Shown here: in pieces, positions 16,714 through 26,277 of the stretch | Numbering within the stretch: the stretch's first letter is position 1 | Layout: each line of letters starts with the position of its first letter | Origin: Paenibacillus abyssi | GTDB taxonomy: Bacteria; Bacillota; Bacilli; Paenibacillales; Paenibacillaceae | NCBI RefSeq assembly: GCF_014640295.1 | Contig: NZ_BMGR01000001.1 | Coordinates: 62,001 to 126,000 of the forward strand | Direction: 5' to 3' | Length of the DNA stretch: 64,000 nucleotides | Notes under the pieces: model-generated | Told to the model about the DNA's origin: nothing | Databases searched by the model: none | Seen by the model: only the letters and a program-made list of their open reading frames with translations | Position numbers and translations under genes: made by a program

Positions 16714-17277
16714 ATGAACGATCATAAAAGACCGGAACAGTGGAAGGAAGAAACAATAACAACCGAAGAGATATTTAAAGGAAGGGTGATCTCGCTTCAG
16801 GTTGATACGGTAAAGCTGCCAGGGGGCGGCACATCGACGCGTGAAATTGTTAAACATCCAGGCGCTTCAGCGGTGGTTGCGCTGCTGGACGGTAAGCTGC
16901 TCGTTGTCGAACAATTCCGTAAGCCGCTTGAGAAGTTCCAAATCGAGATTCCGGCTGGAAAGCTGGACGCCGGCGAAGATCCAATGGAAGCGGCAATTCG
17001 CGAGCTTGAAGAGGAGACGGGCTATCGGGCAAAATCGATGAAATTGATCAGTGCGTTCTACACCTCCCCGGGATTTGCAGACGAGAAGCTGTACCTATAT
17101 TTTACCGATGAGCTGGAAAAGGGTAATATGAGCCTCGATGAAGATGAATATCTTTCTGTGGATGCCATTACTTTCGAACAAGCGCAGCAGTATATCCGGG
17201 AAGAAAGAATTAGCGATGCCAAGACGATGATGGCGGTCTATGTATGGAATAACTACCGTCTCACGGGAGAACTGTAG
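16714..17277 (+). CDS. nudF: ADP-ribose pyrophosphatase NudF (Nudix)
   Basis: 187 aa. The Nudix box lies at ~82-104: GKLDAGE, then REL and EEETGY in the G-x5-E-x7-REU-x-EE-x-GU arrangement. Downstream are the proline residues typical of ADP-ribose hydrolases (TSPGFADE). It cleaves ADP-ribose to AMP and ribose 5-phosphate. The ribosome site is AAAGGAGAG. Two bases separate it from the endoQ gene, so the two are co-transcribed. Confidence 0.94.
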   Translation: MNDHKRPEQWKEETITTEEIFKGRVISLQVDTVKLPGGGTSTREIVKHPGASAVVALLDGKLLVVEQFRKPLEKFQIEIPAGKLDAGEDPMEAAIRELEEETGYRAKSMKLISAFYTSPGFADEKLYLYFTDELEKGNMSLDEDEYLSVDAITFEQAQQYIREERISDAKTMMAVYVWNNYRLTGEL

Positions 17278-17279
17278 GC

Positions 17280-18491
17280 ATGAATGCTGAAGAAGTCACT
17301 GTCCTGTCTCAGGTGTACACTGATCTGCATCTGCACATCGGCCGTACAGAGAGCGGTCTGCCTGTCAAAATCAGCGGCAGCCGCGACTTGACGTTTCGCA
17401 ATATCGCTTATGAAGCGGCAGTGCGTAAAGGCATCGGCCTGCTCGGTGTCATTGATGCCCATTCTCCAGGGGTACAGACGGATATTGAGGCCTTGCTTAG
17501 CAGCGGTGAAATGGTTGAATTGCAAGGCGGCGGCATCCGGTATCGGAATACAACGATCTTGTTAGGCGCCGAAATTGAGGTGAAAGATGAAGGGACAGGA
17601 GGTCCCGCTCATCATCTCATCTACTTGCCGACCTTCGATGCCATGCGCTCCTTCACGGAGTGGCTGACACTTCATATGCGAAACGTTCAGCTCAGTTCGC
17701 AACGCATATATGTGACGGCAAAGCGCCTCCAGGAGGAAGTGAAGCGCAGGGACGGCTTGTTTGTTCCTGCACATATTTTTACACCGCATAAAAGCTTGCT
17801 CGGCAGCTGCACCGATCGAATCGCGGACGTACTGGACATGGAACTGATCGATGCGGTTGAACTTGGCTTAAGCGCAGACTCGCATATGGCCGGCTGGATT
17901 CCCGAGCTGGATCGCTATCCGTTTCTGACGAATTCGGATGCGCATTCCTTGCGCAAGATTGGAAGGGAATATAACGCGCTGCTGATGGCAGAGCCGAGCT
18001 TCGAAGAACTCCGGCTTGTGCTGAAACAGAAACACGGAAGAAGAATAATCGCTAATTACGGCTTGAATCCGCGGCTTGGCAAATACCACCGTTCCTTCTG
18101 TGTGAATTGCGGTTCGCTGGCGGAGGAGACGACTGCAACGTCAAGTCGGTGCGCAATGTGCGGCAGCATGAAGTTGGTCCGAGGAGTCATGGACCGCATC
18201 GAACAGATTGCGGCGCTGATCGGTCGCGACACTTCTTGTACAGCGCCAGATCGCCCGCCTTATATCAATCAAGTGCCGTTAGAGTTTGTCCCGGGACTCG
18301 GACCGAAGTTGCTCAATAAGCTGATTGCGGCTTTCGGCACAGAGATGTCGATCCTACATGCAACATCTCCCGAGCAGTTGGCTTCTGTTGCGGGGGAAGC
18401 GGTCGCATCTCTAATTATCCAGGCGCGAGAGGGCCGGCTATCGCTCCGTTCCGGCGGCGGCGGACGTTATGGAAGGGTAGAGCGCCGATAG
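17280..18491 (+). CDS. yqxK: EndoQ-family endonuclease for deaminated DNA (YqxK)
   Basis: 403 aa. The PHP metallophosphoesterase-type domain (~12-260) has YTDLHLHIG, GVIDAHSPGV, GAEIEVKD, PAHIFTPHKS and TNSDAHSLRKIG as metal ligands. A zinc ribbon follows (CVNCG...CAMCG, ~277-300), then a helix-hairpin-helix region (FVPGLGPKLLNKLI). This is the domain order of archaeal EndoQ, which nicks 5' of deoxyinosine, deoxyuridine and similar lesions. Co-transcribed with nudF. Confidence 0.88.
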   Translation: MNAEEVTVLSQVYTDLHLHIGRTESGLPVKISGSRDLTFRNIAYEAAVRKGIGLLGVIDAHSPGVQTDIEALLSSGEMVELQGGGIRYRNTTILLGAEIEVKDEGTGGPAHHLIYLPTFDAMRSFTEWLTLHMRNVQLSSQRIYVTAKRLQEEVKRRDGLFVPAHIFTPHKSLLGSCTDRIADVLDMELIDAVELGLSADSHMAGWIPELDRYPFLTNSDAHSLRKIGREYNALLMAEPSFEELRLVLKQKHGRRIIANYGLNPRLGKYHRSFCVNCGSLAEETTATSSRCAMCGSMKLVRGVMDRIEQIAALIGRDTSCTAPDRPPYINQVPLEFVPGLGPKLLNKLIAAFGTEMSILHATSPEQLASVAGEAVASLIIQAREGRLSLRSGGGGRYGRVERR

Positions 18492-18521
18492 CGATCATTG
18501 AAGGAAGATAACGCCCCGAGC

Positions 18522-18551
18522 GTCATACGCAGGCGACCGTGATCATACACT
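18522..18551 (+). promoter_or_regulatory. Sigma-E promoter of spoIIM
   Basis: The -35-like GTCATACG (18522-18529) and -10 CATACACT (18544-18551) are 14 bases apart, close to the sigma-E consensus. The start point would be near 18558, downstream of the alternative GTG at 18539, so the protein must start at the ATG at 18581. Confidence 0.75.
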
Positions 18552-18580
18552 TTACTATTCGGACAAGAGGGGAGAATAGG

Positions 18581-19225
18581 ATGAGATCACCCTTTCTGCA
18601 GCCGCTCGTAAAGGATCAATTGTCGCTCTATATATTTGTCTCGGTATTGTTTGCGGTCGGCGTCGTCTTCGGAGCGCTGTTAGTCGGAGCGCTGACGCTG
18701 GAGCAGCAGCAGGATCTAACCGGTGATGTCGAGCATTTTGTCCGCCTGCTTTCTGCGGGGATGGGACCGGATGAGACGCAGTCGTTTGTGGAGAGAGGCT
18801 GGTTTCATACGAAGTGGCTGCTGCTTATTTGGCTGCTTGGTTTGACTGTAGTCGGGATGCCGTTAATTCTGGCCCTGGATTTTCTTAAAGGCGTGTTAAT
18901 CGGGTTTTCCGTCGGGCTGCTGGTCAGCCAGCATGCCTGGGAAGGCGTGCTGTTCTCGCTTGCATCGGTCGCTCCGCCCAATCTGATTATACTTCCAGCG
19001 ATCCTGATCGCTAGCGTATCGGCGATTTCCTTCTCGATCCACATTGTTAAACACAGGCTGATGCAGCGCAGCGGAACGTTATTACAGCCTTTTCTATCGC
19101 ATACCTCGGTTGCTGTAGTCATGCTGGCCGTTCTTTGGGGCGCCGCTCTATTTGAAGCCTTTGTGTCGCCGATTCTTATGGGCTGGGCTTCCAGCTTCAT
19201 AATAGGCTCTGGAACCGGTTTCTGA
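18581..19225 (+). CDS. spoIIM: Stage II sporulation protein M
   Basis: 214 aa from the ATG at 18581, behind AGAGGGGAGAATAGG. About five TM helices: ~16-38, ~75-97, ~103-125, ~130-155 and ~175-198. SpoIIM, with SpoIID and SpoIIP, forms the peptidoglycan-degrading machine that drives engulfment and acts as the membrane anchor. Position next to fur and upstream of xerD matches Bacillales. It has its own sigma-E-type promoter. Confidence 0.92.
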   Translation: MRSPFLQPLVKDQLSLYIFVSVLFAVGVVFGALLVGALTLEQQQDLTGDVEHFVRLLSAGMGPDETQSFVERGWFHTKWLLLIWLLGLTVVGMPLILALDFLKGVLIGFSVGLLVSQHAWEGVLFSLASVAPPNLIILPAILIASVSAISFSIHIVKHRLMQRSGTLLQPFLSHTSVAVVMLAVLWGAALFEAFVSPILMGWASSFIIGSGTGF

Positions 19226-19240
19226 TTTTCTTCAAAAAGT

Positions 19241-19270
19241 TTGACTTTCTTTATATTTTCCCCCTATAAT
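19241..19270 (+). promoter_or_regulatory. Sigma-A promoter of fur
   Basis: TTGACT (19241-19246) and TATAAT (19265-19270) are separated by 18 bases. No clear Fur or PerR box overlaps it. Confidence 0.75.
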
Positions 19271-19322
19271 GAAAACAAATGTCCTGGTGAATGGGCGCGG
19301 CTTTGACGCAAGGGGGGAAACC

Positions 19323-19781
19323 ATGGAAGCCCGGATCGATAAAATCAAACAACAACTGCAATCGCAGGGCTATAAATTAACTCCACAGCGTGAAGCGACG
19401 GTGCGTGTGCTTCTTGAAAATGAAGAGGATCATCTAAGTGCGGAGGACGTGTTCATGCTAGTCAAGGACAAAGCTCCAGAGATCGGCCTTGCAACGGTTT
19501 ACCGCACATTGGAGCTGCTCAGCGATTTGCATGTGGTAGAGAAGATGAATTTTGGTGACGGCGTTGCCCGTTATGATCTTCGCACAGATTCCAACAAGCA
19601 TCACCACCATCATTTGATCTGTGTACAATGCGGAAGTATGGATGAAATTATGGATGATTGGCTGGGGCCGCTTGAAGAACGGCTTGAGCTTGAATATGGT
19701 TTTTCGGTCATCGATCATCGTTTGGATTTTCAAGGGATCTGTCGTAAATGCCGGGAAAAGAATGACAACAAAGAGCAATAA
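19323..19781 (+). CDS. fur: Fur family transcriptional regulator
   Basis: 152 aa from the ATG at 19323, following AAGGGGGGAAACC; the ATG at 19269 sits on the promoter. The winged helix (~10-80) has the recognition helix LATVYRTLELL, then a dimer/metal domain with a run of five histidines (93-97) and two CxxC pairs (C100/C103 and the C-terminal CRKC) for structural zinc. The TPQRE motif near 20 and the surrounding gene order favour Fur over PerR or Zur, but family members cannot be separated with certainty by eye. Confidence 0.85.
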   Translation: MEARIDKIKQQLQSQGYKLTPQREATVRVLLENEEDHLSAEDVFMLVKDKAPEIGLATVYRTLELLSDLHVVEKMNFGDGVARYDLRTDSNKHHHHHLICVQCGSMDEIMDDWLGPLEERLELEYGFSVIDHRLDFQGICRKCREKNDNKEQ

Positions 19782-19784
19782 AGT

Positions 19785-19827
19785 TACGGCTTTGCTACCT
19801 ATTCAAGGGGAGCGAAGCCGTTTTTGT
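19785..19827 (+). terminator. Terminator after fur
   Basis: ACGGCTTTGCT pairs with AGCGAAGCCGT and is followed by TTTTTG. Confidence 0.85.
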
Positions 19828-19933
19828 TACATACATATTTATTACCATCTGAGGAAACCGTATCGCATAGGATCAAATGTGAGCGGCCTCGAATACATGG
19901 TAGGAGAGGCGTGCGAGAAGGAGGAGAGGGATT

Positions 19934-21052
19934 ATGAAAATCGGAGTTCCTCAAGAAATTAAAAACAATGAAAACCGGGTCGCCCTTACGCCTGCTGGGG
20001 CGGGAATGCTTAAAGCGGCTGGACATGACGTGTTTGTACAGCGCGGAGCAGGTGAAGGCAGCGGTTTTTCTGATGATCAATATATTCAAGAGGGGGCAGT
20101 GATCCTCGAGCAGGCGGGTGATGTATGGGCGGCCTCAGAAATGATCGTCAAAGTGAAGGAACCGCTGCAGGAAGAGTTTGGATTTTTTCGAAAAGGGCTG
20201 CTTCTGTTTACGTATCTGCATCTAGCGGCAGCGCCTGAGCTCACAAAAGCGCTTGTGGAGCATGGCGTAACAAGCATTGCCTATGAAACGATACAGCTGC
20301 CGGGCGGTGGTCTGCCGTTGTTGACGCCGATGAGCGAGGTAGCCGGACGAATGGCTGTCCAGGTTGGCGCGCAATTTCTGGAAGCTTTCTACGGAGGCAG
20401 AGGCATCCTGCTGGGAGGGGTTCCGGGTGTTCCGCCTGCAGAGGTTATTATTCTTGGCGGGGGTATTGTTGGAACGAATGCAGCCCGTATTGCACTTGGT
20501 ATGGGAGCTAGCGTCGTCATCATGGAGCGCAGCGCCGATCGGATGAGATATTTGGATGAAGTATTCAACGGACGGATACGCACATTAATGTCTAACCCGT
20601 ACAATATTGGGCAAGCCGTCCGTAAAGCGGATCTGCTGATCGGCGCCGTTCTGATTCCAGGCGCCCGTGCGCCCCGCCTTGTTACGGAAGAAATGGTGCA
20701 GACCATGAAAAAGGGTGCGGTGATTGTCGACGTGGCGGTTGATCAAGGAGGGTCAATCGCTACGGTTGATCGGGTCACAACCCATCAAAATCCGGTATAT
20801 GAACGATATGGCGTGCTTCATTATGCAGTGGCCAACATGCCTGGCGCGGTTCCCCGCACATCGACCTTTGCGCTGACAAATGTTACGCTTCCTTACGCAA
20901 TTGAGCTTGCCAACAAAGGTTTTGCCGGAGCGATTTCCGGAAATGAAGCGCTGCAACGAGGGGTCAACACGTATAAAGGCCATGTTACGTATCGTCCGGT
21001 GGCTGATGCGGTCGGTCTGCCATTTATGCCGTTAGGGGGCCTGCTGGATTAA
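19934..21052 (+). CDS. ald: Alanine dehydrogenase
   Basis: 372 aa, full family length. It begins [20 protein letters not shown] with the substrate-binding Arg/Lys region, includes KVKEP (catalytic Lys) and [20 protein letters not shown], and has the NAD motif [18 protein letters not shown] (~174-191). It catalyses the reversible NAD-dependent deamination of alanine to pyruvate, used in spore-formers for growth on alanine and during sporulation. Monocistronic by context: terminator before, small gene in a different unit after. Ribosome site GAGAAGGAGGAGAGG. Confidence 0.95.
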   Translation: MKIGVPQEIKNNENRVALTPAGAGMLKAAGHDVFVQRGAGEGSGFSDDQYIQEGAVILEQAGDVWAASEMIVKVKEPLQEEFGFFRKGLLLFTYLHLAAAPELTKALVEHGVTSIAYETIQLPGGGLPLLTPMSEVAGRMAVQVGAQFLEAFYGGRGILLGGVPGVPPAEVIILGGGIVGTNAARIALGMGASVVIMERSADRMRYLDEVFNGRIRTLMSNPYNIGQAVRKADLLIGAVLIPGARAPRLVTEEMVQTMKKGAVIVDVAVDQGGSIATVDRVTTHQNPVYERYGVLHYAVANMPGAVPRTSTFALTNVTLPYAIELANKGFAGAISGNEALQRGVNTYKGHVTYRPVADAVGLPFMPLGGLLD

Positions 21053-21121
21053 AGGCATAAACGCGGAAGCTCTGTCATAAGGTTTGAACGAGACAACCTG
21101 TCTGTGAGAGGAATGGGACGA

Positions 21122-21355
21122 ATGGTCGTATCGCTTCGCAAGTGGCTGTCCGCGTTATTGTTTATGCTGCTGTTTATCGGATTGACTGTGCTGGTCTTTG
21201 GCGGTTACCATTGGCTCATGGATGAAGTATTATTTACAAATCCATACGAAACGCCGCAAGGCCAAGCGTTAAAAGTATTCCAGGCTGATCCACCCTCTCC
21301 TGATGGTGCAAGCATCCCGGATCGGCTCAGATGGTTTTATTGGCTTGGTGAATAG
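21122..21355 (+). CDS. yqzK: DUF4227 small membrane protein (YqzK-like)
   Basis: 77 aa from the ATG at 21122, which lies nine bases after GAGAGGA; earlier in-frame GTG/ATG codons lie on or too near that site. One TM helix (~9-31) precedes a conserved-looking tail with NPYETPQGQALKVF and ends in WFYWLGE. A protein of this type precedes xerD in B. subtilis (YqzK). Function unknown. Confidence 0.75.
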   Translation: MVVSLRKWLSALLFMLLFIGLTVLVFGGYHWLMDEVLFTNPYETPQGQALKVFQADPPSPDGASIPDRLRWFYWLGE

Positions 21356-21474
21356 CAAAAAGACGAATCTTGTTGAATATTGCAGGATAACGGGCCTTTC
21401 ATGTGGAATACAGAGTCTATGATTCCGGATATCTGTTATCCGGCAGTATTTTCGAACGGGGAAAGGACACCGTT

Positions 21475-22374
21475 ATGAGACTTGAATTGCAGTCATTTAT
21501 TCGCTATTTGACAACTGAGCGTGGTCTGTCACGCAATACGCTTGAATCGTATGAACGGGATCTGTCCGCGTTCATGAATTTTGCCGAAGCCCAAGGACTG
21601 CGATCGGTTCAAGATATCCAAAAGCATCATATTGCAAAGTACTTCCTTCATCTTAAACAGTTGGGGCGGGCCAATGCCACGGTGTCGCGCTGCACGGTAT
21701 CGATTCGTTCTTTTTTTCAGCAGATGACCCGCCAAGGCAGGCTGCTGCAGGATCCTTCCATCTATATGGAGGCTCCTAAACTGGAGAAAAAGCTGCCGCA
21801 AGTGCTCAGTATTGAAGAGACAGAGCAGCTTCTTGGAAGCCCGCAGCCGGAAACGGCAACCGGGAGCCGGGACCGGGCGATGCTCGAAATGCTGTATGCA
21901 ACGGGAATCAGGGTATCTGAATTAATCTCGCTTAACAAGAATGATCTGAATCTGCAGATGGGATTTGTCCGCTGCATCGGCTCCGGGGGCAAAGAGCGGA
22001 TTATACCGCTGGGAAAACTTGCTTCGAATGCGATCTCAGCTTATCTGGAATTCGGCAGACCCCGGCTTATCAGAGGAGAGAAGGCAGCAGATACGCTTTT
22101 TCTTAATCATCTGGGCTCCCGTATGACAAGGCAGGGCTTCTGGAAAATTATTAAAAAGTATGCGCGGGAAGCGAATATTACCAAAGACATTACCCCCCAC
22201 ACGCTGCGGCATTCTTTTGCCGTGCATCTGCTCGAAAACGGAGCGGATTTGAGATCGGTACAGGAGATGCTGGGACATTCGGATATCGCGACCACTCAGA
22301 TCTATATGCATGTTAATAAATCAAGAATGAAGGATGTTTACGAAAGGACGCATCCCCGCGCTAGAATGCAATAA
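21475..22374 (+). CDS. xerD: Tyrosine recombinase XerD
   Basis: 299 aa from the ATG at 21475 behind GGGGAAAGG. The N-terminal SAM-like DNA-binding domain spans ~1-85 and the catalytic domain ~105-295. Catalytic residues are Arg in ATGIRVSEL, Lys in GSGGKERIIPLG, HxxR in HTLRHSFAVHL, His in LGHSDIATTQIY and the nucleophile Tyr in the same motif. With XerC it resolves chromosome dimers at dif. The housekeeping context (yqzK before, deoB after) argues against a mobile-element integrase. Confidence 0.95.
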   Translation: MRLELQSFIRYLTTERGLSRNTLESYERDLSAFMNFAEAQGLRSVQDIQKHHIAKYFLHLKQLGRANATVSRCTVSIRSFFQQMTRQGRLLQDPSIYMEAPKLEKKLPQVLSIEETEQLLGSPQPETATGSRDRAMLEMLYATGIRVSELISLNKNDLNLQMGFVRCIGSGGKERIIPLGKLASNAISAYLEFGRPRLIRGEKAADTLFLNHLGSRMTRQGFWKIIKKYAREANITKDITPHTLRHSFAVHLLENGADLRSVQEMLGHSDIATTQIYMHVNKSRMKDVYERTHPRARMQ

Positions 22375-22419
22375 GAATTCAGCACCACATGATGGGTTCA
22401 ACAGGATGGAGGAGAACAG

Positions 22420-23601
22420 ATGGGTTTCAAACGTATGACAGTTATCGTCCTGGACAGCGTCGGAATCGGCGAGCTGCCCGATGCGGATCGTTTCGGAGAT
22501 TCAGGTTCGCATACATTGGGGCATATCGTGCAGCGTGTGAGCGGATTCGACCTTCCGGAGCTGCGGCGCTGGGGGCTGGCGAATATCGCGCCGCTGGAGG
22601 GTTGGTCACCTGCAGCTAACCCGCAGGCGTATTACGGCAAGATGGCCGAGGTGTCCGTCGGCAAAGATACGATGACAGGGCATTGGGAGCTTGCCGGCTT
22701 AAAGGTGAGCGTTCCGTTCCAAACCTTTACGGACGGTTTTCCTGCGGCGCTCATCGAAGCCTTTGAGCATCGGACCGGGCGCAAGGTTATCGGCAATAAA
22801 GCGGCCAGCGGCACCGAGATATTGGACGAGCTGGGCGAGGAACAGATGCAGACCGGAGCATGGATTGTCTATACTTCTGCGGATAGCGTCTTCCAAATTG
22901 CTGCCCATGAAGAGATCATTCCGCTTAAGGAATTATACCGGGCATGTGAAATTGCACGGGAGCTGACTTTGGACGAGCGTTATGCGGTTGGCAGAGTCAT
23001 CGCCAGGCCGTACATCGGTGAGCCCGGAAAATTTACGAGAACGCCCAACCGGCATGACTACGCGGTGAAGCCGCCGGAGCCGACAGTCCTTAACGCTCTG
23101 CAGGAAGCACAGCTGGATGTACTGTCTGTTGGAAAAATCAACGATATTTTTAGTGGTGAAGGGATAACTGAATCCTATCCGACGAAGAGCAATGCGGATG
23201 GCATATCACGTACGATAGAGCTTTTAGGACGTGATTTTACAGGCCTGTTGTTTACCAATCTGGTTGATTTTGATTCCTTGTACGGGCATCGTCGGGATCC
23301 GGAGGGGTATGCCCGCGCATTGGAGGAATTCGACCGTGCGGTTCCAACCTTGGAAGCGCAATTGCGCCAGGATGATTTGTTAATTGTGACAGCGGATCAT
23401 GGCAATGATCCCACGCATCCGGGAACGGATCATACAAGAGAGTATGTGCCGCTGCTTGTCTTCAGCCCTTCGCTGCAAGCGCCGCAAAGCTTGGGAATTC
23501 GCGCGACCTTTGCCGATGTCAGCGCTACAATCGCCGATAATTTCGGTGTCAAGGCAACGGGGAACGGCGTTAGTTTTTTGCCGCAATTATTGACAATATA
23601 A
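22420..23601 (+). CDS. deoB: Phosphopentomutase
   Basis: 393 aa, standard length. Alkaline-phosphatase-like metal motifs are [12 protein letters not shown] at the start, [13 protein letters not shown] with the phospho-threonine, and [16 protein letters not shown] at the end. It interconverts (deoxy)ribose 1-phosphate and 5-phosphate, feeding the products of PunA and Pdp into central metabolism. Head of the deoB-punA string; 22 bases to punA. Confidence 0.96.
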   Translation: MGFKRMTVIVLDSVGIGELPDADRFGDSGSHTLGHIVQRVSGFDLPELRRWGLANIAPLEGWSPAANPQAYYGKMAEVSVGKDTMTGHWELAGLKVSVPFQTFTDGFPAALIEAFEHRTGRKVIGNKAASGTEILDELGEEQMQTGAWIVYTSADSVFQIAAHEEIIPLKELYRACEIARELTLDERYAVGRVIARPYIGEPGKFTRTPNRHDYAVKPPEPTVLNALQEAQLDVLSVGKINDIFSGEGITESYPTKSNADGISRTIELLGRDFTGLLFTNLVDFDSLYGHRRDPEGYARALEEFDRAVPTLEAQLRQDDLLIVTADHGNDPTHPGTDHTREYVPLLVFSPSLQAPQSLGIRATFADVSATIADNFGVKATGNGVSFLPQLLTI

Positions 23602-23623
23602 ACGACAAACGGAGGATTTTATT

Positions 23624-24448
23624 ATGAATATGTTAACTGTTACCCACATCCGTGAAGCTGCGGAATATATTCGTTCGATTACGAACCAGAACCCGGAGAT
23701 CGGGTTGATCATGGGATCGGGCCTTGGCGTTCTTGGAGATCATTTGAGCGAGGAAGTTGTAATTCCTTATCGCGATATCCCTCATTTTCCGCTGTCAACC
23801 GTGGAAGGGCACGCCGGAGAGCTTATGATCGGCAAGCTGTCGGGCCGGACGGTCGTCTTGATGCGCGGAAGATTCCATATGTATGAAGGTTATGGCCCGG
23901 AGTTAACTGCTTTTCCGGTACGTGTAATGAAAGCGCTGGGTGTACATACATTGGTCGTAACAAATGCGGCGGGCGGTATCAATACCGACTTTGCCTCAGG
24001 GGATCTGATGCTGATCTCCGACCACATTAATCTGACCGGCCGCAATCCATTGATCGGGCCTAATGACGATGAGCTGGGTGTGCGTTTTCCGGATATGTCG
24101 GAAGCGTACAGTAAGCAGCTTCGCGCGCTTGCCCGAAAAACAGCGCAAGAGCAAGGCTTTGAGCTTCGCGAAGGGGTATATGTCGGGGTGCTCGGCCCAT
24201 CCTATGAAACGCCGGCGGAAATCCGCATGATGCGCACGATGGGGGCGGATGCTGTAGGCATGTCGACAGTAGCCGAGGTTGTCGCAGCAAGACATTCCGA
24301 CTTGAAAGTACTGGGCATTTCCTGCATTAGCAACATGGCATCGGGTATATTGGATCAACCGCTTTCGCATCAAGAGGTTATTGAAACTACGGAACGGGTT
24401 AAATCTCGATTTTTGAATTTGGTGTTATCTGTAATCCCGCAACTATAA
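23624..24448 (+). CDS. punA: Purine nucleoside phosphorylase (trimeric PunA/PupG type)
   Basis: 274 aa. Family motifs: MGSGLGVLGD phosphate loop, EGHAGELMIG, RFHMYEGY, TNAAGGIN, GPSYETPAE and GMSTVAEVVAARH (inosine/guanosine binding). It phosphorolyses purine (deoxy)nucleosides to base and sugar 1-phosphate. Ribosome site AACGGAGGA. No terminator is visible after it. Confidence 0.95.
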   Translation: MNMLTVTHIREAAEYIRSITNQNPEIGLIMGSGLGVLGDHLSEEVVIPYRDIPHFPLSTVEGHAGELMIGKLSGRTVVLMRGRFHMYEGYGPELTAFPVRVMKALGVHTLVVTNAAGGINTDFASGDLMLISDHINLTGRNPLIGPNDDELGVRFPDMSEAYSKQLRALARKTAQEQGFELREGVYVGVLGPSYETPAEIRMMRTMGADAVGMSTVAEVVAARHSDLKVLGISCISNMASGILDQPLSHQEVIETTERVKSRFLNLVLSVIPQL

Positions 24449-24558
24449 TCCTGATTTGTTAACAAAATTGTAAAATTTGACTCGACTGATTGTGACATCT
24501 TTTATACTATTTTCGTCGTATACTGTCCATTGATAATCAATTAATGGAGTGGACGAAA

Positions 24559-24738
24559 ATGGACAAGCAATCGTTGCTGCAGCTTGAAGGGCTGCGCGGA
24601 CAAATGATGGATACCGCTAATCGAAAACAGACGCTCATGGACCACGACGTGTTGATTCTCAGTCAATTATTGGATCAAATCATTGTAAAGGTTCAGGCCG
24701 AAAAGGTTGCGATGCGCAAGCGAACAAAAACTTGTTAA
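24559..24738 (+). CDS. Spo0E-like aspartyl-phosphate phosphatase
   Basis: 59 aa from the ATG at 24559, which follows TGGAGTGG; an ATG at 24544 is less likely. Two helices are predicted, and the second carries SQLLDQIIVK, matching the Spo0E-family SQxLDxxI core. Such proteins dephosphorylate Spo0A~P and so delay sporulation. The gene sits between punA and pdp, 15 bases before pdp. Upstream is the perfect palindrome ATTGATAATCAAT (24529-24541) and a TTGACT at 24477 with a TTTATACT stretch that could be a promoter. Confidence 0.78.
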   Translation: MDKQSLLQLEGLRGQMMDTANRKQTLMDHDVLILSQLLDQIIVKVQAEKVAMRKRTKTC

Positions 24739-24753
24739 TAAGGGGCTGCTTCT

Positions 24754-26082
24754 ATGCGCGCTGTGGATCTCATTTACAAGAAAAGAAACGGCAGTGAGCT
24801 TTCAGCTTCCGAATTGAATTATCTAGTGCAAGGTTACTGCCAAGGAGAAATCCCGGATTATCAAATGGCGGCTTGGACGATGGCCGTCTTTTTTAAGGGG
24901 TTATCAGCGGCCGAAACCGCTGACCTGACGATGGCCATGGCGAACTCCGGCGACCAAGTCGATCTGGGCAAGATTCAAGGGATCAAAGTGGACAAGCACA
25001 GCACGGGCGGCGTAGGTGACAAAACGACGCTGATTCTGGCGCCGCTGGTTGCCGCCGCCGGGGTACCGGTAGCCAAAATGTCCGGAAGAGGCTTAGGGCA
25101 TACCGGCGGAACGATCGATAAGCTGGAAGCAATCCCCGGGTTTCAAATCGAGCTGACCCAAGAGAATTTTACCCGGCAGGTAAATGAGATTGGTGTGGCT
25201 GTCATCGGCCAATCAGGCAATATAACGCCGGCGGATAAAAAGCTGTATGCGCTCCGGGATGTAACGGCGACAGTCGATTCGATCCCGCTTATCGCAAGCT
25301 CTGTTATGAGCAAGAAAATTGCAGCCGGTGCGGATGCGATCGTGTTGGATGTCAAAATGGGCAGCGGAGCGTTTATGAAGACATTGGATGAGGCCGAAGC
25401 GCTTGCACAGGCCATGGTGGAGATTGGCACTAATGTCGGACGGCGCACGGCTGCGGTCATCAGCGACATGAATCAACCGCTTGGTTATGCAATCGGCAAT
25501 GCGCTGGAGGTTAATGAAGCGATTCTAACCCTGCAGGGTAAAGGTCCTCATGATTTGACCGAGCTTTGTCTCACATTGGGCGCGCATATGGTTGTTCTCG
25601 GCGGCCTCAGGGCGTCGGAGAGCGAAGCCCGTGGGCTGTTGGAGCAGAAGCTGAGGGATGGATCCGCACTGCGCAAGTTCCAGCAATTCATTACCGCTCA
25701 AGGCGGTAACGCTAAGGTCGCAGAGCATCCTGAATTGCTGCCGAAGGCAGATGTCCTGATTGAGGTCAACGCATCTGCGCCGGGTACAGTCACTGCGATC
25801 GATGCGGAGCAGTTAGGTTTGGCCGCCATGCAGCTGGGAGCTGGACGCGCGACAAAGGATGCGGTAATTGATTATTCGGTAGGGATCGTGCTTAGCAAGA
25901 AGGTCGGTGATCGCGTCGAGGCAGGCGAATCGCTTGCTGTCGTCCATGCACGCGCTAACAACAACGGGACGGATGAGATCTTGAAGCAAATTCAGAATGC
26001 GTATCATATATCGGATCAGCCTTATTCGCCAGGTCCGCTTCTGCTCTCTATTGTCACAGCAGACGGGATAGCGAGATTATAA
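24754..26082 (+). CDS. pdp: Pyrimidine-nucleoside phosphorylase
   Basis: 442 aa. The glycosyltransferase family 3 fold has [15 protein letters not shown] (phosphate site), [18 protein letters not shown] and [11 protein letters not shown]; the C-terminal PYNP domain is ~345-435. It phosphorolyses uridine, thymidine and deoxyuridine. Completes the nucleoside salvage set with deoB and punA. Confidence 0.96.
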   Translation: MRAVDLIYKKRNGSELSASELNYLVQGYCQGEIPDYQMAAWTMAVFFKGLSAAETADLTMAMANSGDQVDLGKIQGIKVDKHSTGGVGDKTTLILAPLVAAAGVPVAKMSGRGLGHTGGTIDKLEAIPGFQIELTQENFTRQVNEIGVAVIGQSGNITPADKKLYALRDVTATVDSIPLIASSVMSKKIAAGADAIVLDVKMGSGAFMKTLDEAEALAQAMVEIGTNVGRRTAAVISDMNQPLGYAIGNALEVNEAILTLQGKGPHDLTELCLTLGAHMVVLGGLRASESEARGLLEQKLRDGSALRKFQQFITAQGGNAKVAEHPELLPKADVLIEVNASAPGTVTAIDAEQLGLAAMQLGAGRATKDAVIDYSVGIVLSKKVGDRVEAGESLAVVHARANNNGTDEILKQIQNAYHISDQPYSPGPLLLSIVTADGIARL

Positions 26083-26094
26083 ACCGTATTTGAC

Positions 26095-26128
26095 TGACCA
26101 TTATCCGAAAGGAGGATGGTCTTTTTTT
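26095..26128 (+). terminator. Terminator after pdp
   Basis: GACCATTATCC pairs with GGAGGATGGTC (two mismatches) around a GAAA loop, followed by seven T. Confidence 0.9.
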
Positions 26129-26277
26129 GTTTTCTTCCTGGAGGAAGATTTGCTTGGTTTGGAATAATTTACTTTCCTTCTGTCAACAATGGTGAAGAGA
26201 ATCCAGCCGAATGAAGGTTTTGGGGTTGTTGGTGGCTAGGCCAGCATCCATGCCGCTATTGTCCAGGAGGGGAACAA

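Noticed and set aside
18539-18580. GTG start of SpoIIM at 18539
   Set aside because: It overlaps the sigma-E -10 element and would be upstream of the transcript start.
21475-22374. Mobile-element integrase
   Set aside because: The tyrosine recombinase is XerD by length, motifs and housekeeping neighbours; no attachment repeats or phage genes nearby.
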